DNA from: Aquincola sp.
GTDB taxonomy: Bacteria > Pseudomonadota > Gammaproteobacteria > Burkholderiales > Burkholderiaceae_C
DNA length: 13,250 nucleotides
Assembly (NCBI GenBank): GCA_029884035.1
Contig: JAOUIM010000054.1
Location: 1 to 13,250 of the forward strand
Direction: 5' to 3'
Shown: one piece after another, positions 7,351 through 13,250 of the stretch
How the letters are laid out: each line of letters starts with the position of its first letter
Position numbering within the stretch: position 1 is the first letter of the stretch
Position numbers and translations under genes: made by a program
Notes under the pieces: generated by a model
Told to the model about the DNA's origin: nothing
The model's database searches: none
What the model saw: the letters and a program-made list of their open reading frames with translations, nothing else

Positions 7351-8193
7351 ATGAGCTCGCGCGCTGCCACGCTCGACGCTCTGCGTCCCCGCCGGCCCGG
7401 CGGCATGGGCCGCGGCGCGATGCTGGCGCTGGTCGTACACGTGGGTCTGGTTATCGCGCTGGCCTTCGGCGTGAGCTGGCGCTCGCACGAGCCGGCCGGC
7501 GTGACGGCGGAGCTGTGGGCTGCCGTCCCTGAGATTGCGGCACCCGCGCCGGTGACGCCCCCGGCACCCGAGCCCCGGCCCGCGCCGAAAGTCGAGCCCG
7601 CGCCGCCGCCGCCCCAGCCCGACGCCGCGCGCGAGGCCGAGATCGCCATCGAGAAGGCCAAGATCGAGAAGCAGAAGCGCGAGGAGAAGGAGGCGCGTGA
7701 GAAGGCCGAAGCGCTCGAGAAGCAGCGTCTGCAGGAAGAGGCCGCGGCCAAGGCCAGGGAAGAGAAGGCCAAGGCGGAGCGGGCGAAAGCGGAGAAGGCG
7801 AAGGCCGAGAAAGCCGAGGCCGAGCGAATAGCGAAACTGCGTGACGAGAATCTCAAGCGCATCCAGGGCCAGGCCGGCGCGACCGGTGCGCCGCAGTCCA
7901 CGGGAACCGCGCTGCGCGATGCGGGCCCGTCGGCGAACTATGCGGGCCGCATCGTCGCGCGCGTGCGGCCGAACATCGTCCTGACCGAGTCGGTGCCGCC
8001 CACCCTGCGCGCCGAGGTCGAGGTGAGGGCGGCGCCCGACGGCACGATCATCGGCCGCCGGCTTGTGAAGTCGAGCGGCAACAAGGACTGGGACGACGCC
8101 GTGCTGCGTGCGATCGACCGCACCGAGGTGCTGCCTCGGGACACCGACGGCCGCGTGCCCTCGCCGATGGTGCTGGGCTTCACGCCAAGCTGA
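7351..8193 (+). CDS. tolA: Tol-Pal energy transducer TolA
   Basis: A 280-residue protein with the three TolA parts. Domain I is a basic N-terminus with one membrane helix (about 22-42). A proline-rich stretch (about 62-90) precedes domain II, a charged helical rod (about 91-172) rich in K-A-E repeats. Domain III (about 195-279) is the TolA/TonB-type C-terminal domain, ending with RVPSPMVLGFTPS. It spans the periplasm and links the TolQR motor to Pal/TolB; domain III is also the usual entry point of group A colicins and filamentous phages in E. coli. It is shorter than E. coli TolA (421 residues), mainly in domain II, as is usual outside enterics. Its TGA ends exactly where the opposing AhpD-like gene's stop begins. 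Confidence 0.95.
   Translation: MSSRAATLDALRPRRPGGMGRGAMLALVVHVGLVIALAFGVSWRSHEPAGVTAELWAAVPEIAAPAPVTPPAPEPRPAPKVEPAPPPPQPDAAREAEIAIEKAKIEKQKREEKEAREKAEALEKQRLQEEAAAKAREEKAKAERAKAEKAKAEKAEAERIAKLRDENLKRIQGQAGATGAPQSTGTALRDAGPSANYAGRIVARVRPNIVLTESVPPTLRAEVEVRAAPDGTIIGRRLVKSSGNKDWDDAVLRAIDRTEVLPRDTDGRVPSPMVLGFTPS
7639..7827 (+). repeat. Imperfect in-frame repeat coding the charged helical rod of TolA
   Basis: A purine-rich tract made of variants of AAGGCC, GAGAAG and GCGAAG encodes residues 97-159 of TolA, with runs such as KAERAKAEKAKAEKAEAER. It forms the periplasm-spanning rod and, being repetitive, could vary in length by slippage. No frame disruption is seen. Confidence 0.55.
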
Positions 8194-8784
8194 TCAAGCC
8201 TTCTTGTCGCGCGGCAGGCGACCGAGCAGGTAGAACTCGTCGTTCGGCCGCAGCGAGATCAGGTTGGCCATCCGGTTGGACAGGCCGAACAGTGCGGTGA
8301 TCGCGCCGATGTCCCAGATGTCCTCGTCGGTGAAACCGTGCGGGCGCAGGGCTTCGAAGTCGGCCTCGACGAGGTTCGCGCTGTCGCCGCTCACCTTGAG
8401 TGCAAAGGCGAGCATCGCGCGCTGGCGCGGCGTGATGTCGGCCTTGAGATAGTTCGTCGCGACCTGGTCGGCCAGCTGGGGCTGCCGGGCATACACACGC
8501 AGGATCGCGCCGTGCGCGACCACGCAGTACAGGCAGTTGTTCGCGCCCGAGGTGGCGACGATGATCATCTCGCGCTCGGCCTTGGTGAGCGAGCCGGTCT
8601 CCTTGAGCAGCAGCGCGTCGTGCCAGGCGAAGAAGGCGCGCGCCTCCTCGGGCCGGTGCGAGAACGCCAGGAACACGTTGGGCACGAAACCGGCCTTGGC
8701 CTGCACTTCGAGGATGCGCGCGCGCAGATCCTCGGGCAGGTCGGCGATCTCGGGCACGGGCCAGCGGGAAATGGGTGAATTCAC
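8194..8784 (-). CDS. AhpD-like carboxymuconolactone decarboxylase / peroxidase-related enzyme
   Basis: A 196-residue protein of the AhpD/carboxymuconolactone decarboxylase superfamily. The core motif is ATSGANNCLYCVVAHGAILR with C84, C87 and H91, the thiol-disulfide CxxC plus histidine of the AhpD core; E70/E72 lie just upstream. This layout fits the group annotated as uncharacterized peroxidase-related enzymes, which may reduce peroxides using an unknown thiol partner. No signal peptide, so cytosolic. The GTG at 8784 is chosen because a perfect AAGGAG sits eight bases upstream; the frame is open further 5' inside msbA without family similarity. It overlaps by GTGA the 39-codon ORF behind msbA, so it is probably the last cistron of the msbA transcript. 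Its stop abuts the tolA stop directly. Confidence 0.88.
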   Translation of the reverse strand: MNSPISRWPVPEIADLPEDLRARILEVQAKAGFVPNVFLAFSHRPEEARAFFAWHDALLLKETGSLTKAEREMIIVATSGANNCLYCVVAHGAILRVYARQPQLADQVATNYLKADITPRQRAMLAFALKVSGDSANLVEADFEALRPHGFTDEDIWDIGAITALFGLSNRMANLISLRPNDEFYLLGRLPRDKKA

Positions 8785-8900
8785 AGCGGCTTCTCCTTGC
8801 GAGTGATCATGCCAAGCGACCGCCCCGGAACGGGCTCCGCGAGGCTGTTGGCGGCGAGCCCTCGACGCGGAGCTGCGAAGCCGCTTCGGGGGTCGGCCAT
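8781..8900 (-). CDS. Candidate 39-residue small protein between msbA and the AhpD-like gene
   Basis: An ATG at 8900-8898 opens 39 codons beginning MADPRSGFAAPRRG and ending GMITRKEKPL. The ribosome site is strong: AGGAG six bases upstream, formed by the last sense codons of msbA (AGG AGC), with only two bases between the msbA TAG and this ATG. Its TGA overlaps the GTG of the AhpD-like gene by four bases. The peptide is basic, with no membrane segment or cysteine, and not recognised. It may be a real small protein or a translational coupler. An 8-bp inverted repeat within it (8834-8841 with 8866-8873) allows the alternative that this is only a structured intercistronic RNA. Confidence 0.5.
   Translation of the reverse strand: MADPRSGFAAPRRGLAANSLAEPVPGRSLGMITRKEKPL
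8834..8873 (-). repeat. GC-rich inverted repeat in the msbA to AhpD-like interval
   Basis: GCTCCGCG (8834-8841) and CGCGGAGC (8866-8873) form a perfect 8-bp stem with a 24-base loop. A second short hairpin, CGAAG-CCG-CTTCG (8876-8888), lies next to it. There is no T tract on either strand, so it is not an intrinsic terminator. It could stabilise or attenuate the msbA transcript, or be a by-product of GC-rich coding sequence. Confidence 0.4.
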
Positions 8901-8902
8901 GT

Positions 8903-10636
8903 CTAGCTCCTGAACTGCAACGCGTGCAGCCGCGCGTACATGCCGCCTGCGGCGAGCAGTTCGGCATGCGTGCCCTGTTCGACGACGCGGCCGTGGTCCA
9001 TCGCGACCACGAGATCGGCATGTTCGATGGTCGACAAGCGGTGCGCGATCACGAGCGTGGTGCGCCCCATCATCAGGCGCTCGAGCGCTTCCTGCACCGC
9101 CCGCTCGCTCGCGCTGTCCAACGCCGAGGTCGCCTCGTCGAGGATCAGGACCGGTGCGTCCTTGTAGATCGCGCGGGCAATCGCCAGGCGTTGGCGCTGG
9201 CCGCCCGAGAGCTCGCTGCCGTTGTGGCCGATCACGCTGTCCAGGCCGAGCGGCAGCGCGAGCACGAACTCCAGCAGGTGAGCGCCCTGCAGGGCAGCGC
9301 GCACGCGATCGGCGTCGATCGCTGCTCCGAGCGCGACGTTTGCCGCCACGCTGTCGTTGAACAGCACGACGTCCTGGCTCACGAGCGCGAACTGACGTCG
9401 CAGCGCATCGAGCCGCCACTCGGGCAGCGGCACGCCGTCGAGCAGGACGGCACCGGACGTCGGTTCGAAGAATCGCGGCAGCAGGTTGACGAGCGAGGAC
9501 TTGCCGGCACCCGACGGACCGACCAGGGCCACGGTCTTGCCGGCCTGGATCGACAGCGTGACCCCATCCAGGGCGGGCGCGGAGTCTTCGCCGCGATAGG
9601 CCAGGCTCACGCCTCTGAGCTCGATCGCACCCCGGCCGCGGCCCTCCGGTGCGTAGGTGCCGCCGCGTTCCTCGGGCGTGTTCTCGATCAGTTCGATGCC
9701 GCGTTCGAGCGCGCGAATGCCTCGCAGCACCGGCGCCGCCGCATCGGCCAGGTGCTTGAGCGGCGCCACCAGCATCAGCATCGCGGTGACGAAGGCGACG
9801 AAGCCGCCGACCGTGGTCTGGTCGCCGCGCTGCCACAGTGCCATCACGACGACTGCCGAAACGCCGATGGCGGCGATCGTCTGCGTGATCGGCGAACTGA
9901 TCGCGCCCGCCGCGGCGGTCTTGATCATCAGGCGCCGCAGGCGCTGGCTGTGCGCCGTGAATCGCGCGCGCTGCGAGCCGGCCGCGCCGTGCACGCGCAC
10001 GATGCGCCAGGCCATCGTGTTCTCCTCCACCACGTAGGCCAACTCGTCGGTGGCGGTCTGCCAGGCGCGGGTGAGCTTGTCGAGGCGACGCGACACCGCA
10101 CGCATCACGAAGGCCACCAGGGGCGCGAGCAGCACGATGAACAGCGTCAGCTTCCAGTTCAGCCACAGCAGATAGCCGAGCAGGAAGATGCTGGTCAGGC
10201 TGTCGCGCACCACCATCGTCAGGGCACCCGAGAGCTGCTGGGCGCCTGCCTGAACCTCGTAGACGAGCGTGTTGGTCAGGCTGCTCGCGCTGCGCTGCGA
10301 GAACAACGACGGCGACGCGTCGAGCAGGCGTGTGAACATGCCATCGCGCAGGACCAGTACGCCGCGGTTGGCCGACCACGCCAGCGCGTACTGCGCAGCA
10401 AACTGTGCCACGCCCCGCACGACATACAGGCCGATGATGATCACCGGCACGATCCACAGCGGAAAACTGCGGGTGGCGGCGAAACCATCGTCGAGCAGGC
10501 GCTTGAGCAGGGCGGGCAGAACCGGCTCGGTCGACGCGGCCACGGCGGTGGCCGCGAGCGCGACCACGAAGCCGCCACGGCTTTCGCGAAAGTAGGGCGC
10601 GATGCGCGCCAGGCGTTGCAGCAGCGGAGCGGACAT
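8903..10636 (-). CDS. msbA: MsbA-like lipid A flippase, ABC transporter half-molecule
   Basis: A 577-residue ABC exporter with fused membrane and ATPase parts, the usual MsbA length. Hydrophobic helices occupy about residues 20-300. The ATPase domain (about 336-577) has Walker A GPSGAGKSS (373-381), Q-loop Q421, signature LSGGQ (476-480), Walker B VLILDE (496-501) and switch histidine H532. As a homodimer it would flip lipid A-core from the inner to the outer face of the inner membrane. MsbA is favoured over other half-exporters by length and overall pattern, but drug or lipid exporters of the same subfamily cannot be fully excluded. The ATG at 10636 has no evident Shine-Dalgarno. It lies on the opposite strand between tolA and tolB and is followed at once by the 39-codon ORF. 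Confidence 0.85.
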   Translation of the reverse strand: MSAPLLQRLARIAPYFRESRGGFVVALAATAVAASTEPVLPALLKRLLDDGFAATRSFPLWIVPVIIIGLYVVRGVAQFAAQYALAWSANRGVLVLRDGMFTRLLDASPSLFSQRSASSLTNTLVYEVQAGAQQLSGALTMVVRDSLTSIFLLGYLLWLNWKLTLFIVLLAPLVAFVMRAVSRRLDKLTRAWQTATDELAYVVEENTMAWRIVRVHGAAGSQRARFTAHSQRLRRLMIKTAAAGAISSPITQTIAAIGVSAVVVMALWQRGDQTTVGGFVAFVTAMLMLVAPLKHLADAAAPVLRGIRALERGIELIENTPEERGGTYAPEGRGRGAIELRGVSLAYRGEDSAPALDGVTLSIQAGKTVALVGPSGAGKSSLVNLLPRFFEPTSGAVLLDGVPLPEWRLDALRRQFALVSQDVVLFNDSVAANVALGAAIDADRVRAALQGAHLLEFVLALPLGLDSVIGHNGSELSGGQRQRLAIARAIYKDAPVLILDEATSALDSASERAVQEALERLMMGRTTLVIAHRLSTIEHADLVVAMDHGRVVEQGTHAELLAAGGMYARLHALQFRS

Positions 10637-10684
10637 GAGGGCATGCAGCCATGCGGTGCAAAGCGCGCCGTCACAGCCAGAAGC

Positions 10685-10690
10685 ATTATC
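10685..10690 (-). promoter_or_regulatory. Candidate -10 element for msbA
   Basis: On the minus strand GATAAT reads at 10690-10685, about 49 bases before the msbA ATG. The best -35 position, 17 bases further upstream, is CTGCCG, matching TTGACA at three of six bases. Placement in the divergent msbA/tolB gap supports it; the weak -35 limits confidence. Confidence 0.4.
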
Positions 10691-10728
10691 GGGGCCGTGT
10701 CGGCGTGCGGCAGACCTCGCGTGATGCC

Positions 10729-10734
10729 TACAAT
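10729..10734 (+). promoter_or_regulatory. Candidate -10 element for the tolB-pal-cpoB operon
   Basis: TACAAT at 10729-10734 matches the sigma-70 -10 consensus at five of six bases. It would place the transcript start near 10741, giving a leader of about 26 bases to the first TTG or 47 to the second. No good -35 is seen 16-18 bases upstream. A promoter is expected here because tolB cannot be transcribed from the tolA side without crossing about 2.5 kb of antisense genes. Confidence 0.45.
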
Positions 10735-10766
10735 GCCGGCGCCCTGGCCCCGCAACACATATCCCC

Positions 10767-12065
10767 TTGACACCCCCGACCGCCCCTTTGAACCGCCGCG
10801 CCTTCGGTGCGGCCCTGGTCGCCGGTGCGGCAAGCCTGCCCGCATGGGCGCAGTTCCGCGTCGAGATCAGCGGCGTCGGCGCGACGCAGATCCCGGTGGC
10901 GGTGGCGCGTTTTCGTGGTGACGACGTGGCAGCGCCGTCGCTCGGTGTGGCCAGCGCGATCGTGCGTGCCGACCTCGAGCGCAGCGGCCTGTTCCGGCTG
11001 CTCGACGCGCCGAACGTGATCGACGAGACCGCGATGCCCTCGATGTCGGAGTGGCGCGCCAGGGGTGCCGACGGACTGGTTGGCGGCTCGGTCTCTCGCC
11101 TTGCGGACGGGCGTCTGGACGTGCGCTACAAGCTGTGGGACGTCGTCAAGGGGCAGGACCTCGGTGGCCAGTCGCTCGCGGTGCCGCTGGCCGACATGCG
11201 GCTGGCCGCGCACCGCGTGGCCGACGCCTTCTACGAGCGTTTCACCGGCGACAAGGGCGTGTTCTCGACGCGCATCGCCTACGTCACGCGGGCCGCAGGC
11301 CGCTACACGCTGCGGATCGCCGATGCCGACGGCGAGGCCGGCCAGGTGGCGCTCACGAGCCCCGATCCGATCATCTCGCCGGCCTGGTCGCCCGACGGGC
11401 GCGAGCTGGCCTACGTGTCGTTCGAATCGCAGAAGGCCGTCATCTGGGTGCAGGATGTGGCCACCGGCCAGCGCCGGCAGATCGCCAACTTCCGCGGCAG
11501 CAACAGCGCGCCGGCCTGGTCGCCCGACGGCAGGCAACTCGTGGTGACGCTGTCGCGCGACGGGGGCTCGCAGCTCTACGCGATCGGGCGCGAGGGCGGC
11601 ACGCCGCGCCGGCTCACGCAGTCGCCTGCGATCGATACCGAGGCCACATTCGCGCCCGATGGCCGCAGCATTGTCTTCGTCAGCGACCGCGGCGGTGGGC
11701 CGCAGATCTACCGAATGGGCGCGACCGGCGGCGACGCCCAGCGCATCACCTTCAACGGCAGCTACAACATCAGTCCGGCGCTTTCTCCCGATGGCAAGTC
11801 GATGGCGTTCATCGCTCGCTTGGGTGGCGGCACGTTCCGCCTTCACCTGATGGACCTGGCCAGCGGAACTGTCACGGCCCTGACCGACACCAACGACGAC
11901 GAAAGTCCGAGCTTCGCGCCAAACGGCAAGCTGATCATCTACGCATCGCGCGCAGACAGCCGCGACGTCCTGATGACCACCACGCTCGACGGCCGTATCA
12001 AGGCGCGCTTGCTGGCCACCGGCGCCGACGTTCGCGAGCCGGTGTGGGGCCCGTTCAACCGATAG
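10767..12065 (+). CDS. tolB: Tol-Pal periplasmic beta-propeller protein TolB
   Basis: A 432-residue TolB, typical length. After a signal peptide with a twin-arginine-like core (NRRAFGAALV, residues 9-18) and probable cleavage after A28 (AWA before Q29), the N-terminal domain (about 30-160) precedes a six-bladed propeller with repeated WSPDGRELAYVS-like blades (from about 204 to the end). TolB binds Pal in the periplasm and exchanges with TolA. No in-frame ATG or GTG exists between the upstream TGA (10722) and the family start; only TTG codons at 10767 and 10788 are available. The second would give MNRRAFG and an equally plausible signal, so the start is unsettled, and neither has a Shine-Dalgarno. 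pal follows after 11 bases. Confidence 0.95.
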   Translation: MTPPTAPLNRRAFGAALVAGAASLPAWAQFRVEISGVGATQIPVAVARFRGDDVAAPSLGVASAIVRADLERSGLFRLLDAPNVIDETAMPSMSEWRARGADGLVGGSVSRLADGRLDVRYKLWDVVKGQDLGGQSLAVPLADMRLAAHRVADAFYERFTGDKGVFSTRIAYVTRAAGRYTLRIADADGEAGQVALTSPDPIISPAWSPDGRELAYVSFESQKAVIWVQDVATGQRRQIANFRGSNSAPAWSPDGRQLVVTLSRDGGSQLYAIGREGGTPRRLTQSPAIDTEATFAPDGRSIVFVSDRGGGPQIYRMGATGGDAQRITFNGSYNISPALSPDGKSMAFIARLGGGTFRLHLMDLASGTVTALTDTNDDESPSFAPNGKLIIYASRADSRDVLMTTTLDGRIKARLLATGADVREPVWGPFNR

Positions 12066-12076
12066 GAGCGACAACG

Positions 12077-12628
12077 ATGTTGATGACGAAGACGAACAGC
12101 CGAACCGCCCTGATTGCCTTGGCTGCCCTGGCCGTGCTGGCCGCGGGTTGCAGCACTCCGGTGCCGCTGGAGGAAAAGAAGGACGTTCCGGTCGAGACGC
12201 GCACCGGCACGCCGGCCGGTGGCGCCGCCGCAGGGGGCGCTCAGGGCACGCCGCAATCGCAGGTCACGACCGTGAACCTGGACAAGTCGGCCACCGCGAC
12301 AGTGGCGCGCATCGTCTATTTCGACTACGACAGCTTCGCGATCAAGGACGAATACCGCGGAGTCATCGAGGCCAACGCCAAGGCGCTGGTGGCCGCGCGA
12401 AACAAGCGCGTCTCGATCGAGGGGCACACGGACGAAAGGGGCGGGCGCGAGTACAACCTGGCGCTGGGCCAGAAGCGTGCGGAGAGCGTGGCCAAGGCGC
12501 TTGCGCTGCTCGGCGTGAACGACGGCCAGATGGAGTCCGTGAGCTTCGGCAAGGAGCGCCCGGCGGTTCAGGGCAGCGACGAGGCCGCGTGGGCCAAGAA
12601 CCGGCGTGCAGAAATCAAGGACAAGTGA
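12077..12628 (+). CDS. pal: Peptidoglycan-associated outer-membrane lipoprotein Pal
   Basis: A 183-residue lipoprotein. The signal peptide ends LAAGC with C25 as the lipidated residue; a flexible Gly/Ala-rich linker (about 40-62) follows. The OmpA-like domain (about 75-183) shows IVYFDYDSFAI, EGHTDERGGREYN (115-127, with D119) and NRRAEI (R176, R177), positions that bind meso-diaminopimelate in the family. Pal anchors the outer membrane to peptidoglycan and cycles with TolB. GGAG eight bases before the ATG at 12077 is a strong ribosome site; a second in-frame ATG two codons on is the alternative. cpoB begins one base after the stop. Confidence 0.97.
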   Translation: MLMTKTNSRTALIALAALAVLAAGCSTPVPLEEKKDVPVETRTGTPAGGAAAGGAQGTPQSQVTTVNLDKSATATVARIVYFDYDSFAIKDEYRGVIEANAKALVAARNKRVSIEGHTDERGGREYNLALGQKRAESVAKALALLGVNDGQMESVSFGKERPAVQGSDEAAWAKNRRAEIKDK

Positions 12629-12629
12629 C

Positions 12630-13250
12630 ATGACGACCGCAACCCGCTGGGCCGTCCTGGCCTTCGCGACGGCCGCGGCCACCTCGGCTTCCGCGCAGCT
12701 CTTCCCGGACAACGAGGCGCGCAAGGCCATCGTCGAGTTGCGCGCGGCCGATGAACAACAGCAGAAGACGATCGCCGAGCTGGCAGCGACGCACAAGGAA
12801 CTGAACGACCAGGTCCAGCAGTTGAAGCGCAGTCTGCTCGACTTGAACAATCAGCTCGAGCAGTTGCGGGCTGAACTGGCGCGACAGCGTGGCGCGAACG
12901 AGCAGCTCGCGCGCGACGTGAGCGAGGTTCAGCGGCGCCAGAAGGACATCGCGCAGGGTGTGGATGAGCGCGTGCGCAAGCTCGAGCCCCAGCGCGTCAA
13001 GGTCGATGGCAAGGAGTTCCTTGCCGAGCCGGAGGAGAAGCGCCAGTACGAAGAGGCCTTCGCCTCGATCCGTGCCAGCGACTTCGTCGGATCGGTCACG
13101 GCGCTGTCGGGCTTCCTGCGCCGTTGGCCGGAAAGCGGCTATGCCGACTCGGCGCGCTTCTGGCTCGGCAATGCGTACTATGGCAAGCGCGATCTGAAGG
13201 AGTCCATTGCCGCGTTCCGTGCGTTCATTGCCGCGGCGCCGCCGGACAAT
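12630..13250 (+). CDS. cpoB: Cell division coordinator CpoB (YbgF), partial
   Basis: An open frame of 207 codons that runs off the right edge. A Sec signal peptide (about 1-22, cleavage near ASA before Q23) is followed by a coiled-coil (about 30-118, rich in Q, L and E; the trimerising region in this family) and the start of TPR repeats (YEEAFASIRASDFVGSVTAL, then ARFWLGNAYYGKRDLKESIAAF). CpoB coordinates PBP1B peptidoglycan synthesis with Tol-driven outer-membrane constriction. AAGGA eight bases before the ATG, within the end of pal, supports the start. The remaining TPR units lie beyond the window. Confidence 0.95.
   Translation, partial: MTTATRWAVLAFATAAATSASAQLFPDNEARKAIVELRAADEQQQKTIAELAATHKELNDQVQQLKRSLLDLNNQLEQLRAELARQRGANEQLARDVSEVQRRQKDIAQGVDERVRKLEPQRVKVDGKEFLAEPEEKRQYEEAFASIRASDFVGSVTALSGFLRRWPESGYADSARFWLGNAYYGKRDLKESIAAFRAFIAAAPPDN

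Noticed and set aside
7639..7827. Possible tandem-repeat array of non-coding or CRISPR type.
   Set aside because: It is an in-frame coding repeat of the TolA helical rod with no regular spacers.
8785..9021. In-frame 5' extension of the AhpD-like gene into msbA.
   Set aside because: The GTG at 8784 has an ideal AAGGAG and the family similarity starts there; the extension has none.
8924..10921. A 665-codon plus-strand open frame antisense to msbA.
   Set aside because: Arg/Gln/His-rich shadow of the ABC transporter; crosses into tolB out of frame.

Overview
This is a GC-rich, tightly packed chromosomal window of housekeeping type, almost certainly from a betaproteobacterium of the order Burkholderiales. 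That placement is an inference. It rests on base composition, on the Tol-Pal gene set with a Burkholderiales-style TolB signal peptide, and on a TssQ-like lipoprotein paired with a Ser/Thr kinase. No RNA gene, CRISPR array, insertion sequence or prophage remnant was seen. Every stretch longer than 300 bases is covered by a gene.

Left part (1-2391, minus strand): a SPINDLY/OGT-type glycosyltransferase with N-terminal TPR repeats runs off the left edge. It is preceded by a small unrecognised protein whose stop overlaps the glycosyltransferase GTG start (GTGA). Reading divergently is a class I/II PLP-dependent aminotransferase (2392-3570).

Middle part (3571-5771, plus strand): a 153-bp intergenic stretch with an inverted repeat leads into a membrane-spanning Ser/Thr protein kinase with a PEGA domain. 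The kinase overlaps by GTGA with a small TPR-like lipoprotein resembling the T6SS-associated TssQ family.

Right part (5818-13250): the Tol-Pal envelope system, split in two. ybgC-tolQ-tolR-tolA is a closely spaced plus-strand operon; tolB-pal-cpoB is a second plus-strand unit that runs off the right edge. Between tolA and tolB sits a minus-strand cassette: an MsbA-like lipid A flippase, an unannotated-looking 39-codon ORF with a strong Shine-Dalgarno sequence, and an AhpD-like CxxC protein. The tolA and AhpD-like stop codons abut with no intervening base. msbA and tolB diverge from a 130-bp region with -10-like elements on both strands.

Functional reading: TolQ and TolR use the proton motive force to energise TolA, which works with TolB and Pal on outer-membrane constriction. 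CpoB links this to cell wall synthesis, and YbgC is the usual accompanying thioesterase. MsbA, the kinase and the lipoprotein are also envelope-associated, so about two thirds of the window concerns the cell envelope. I see no clearly novel defence or mobile system. The most noteworthy points are the insertion of the msbA cassette into the tol-pal locus, the candidate small ORF, and the non-RD kinase coupled to a TssQ-like lipoprotein beside tol-pal.
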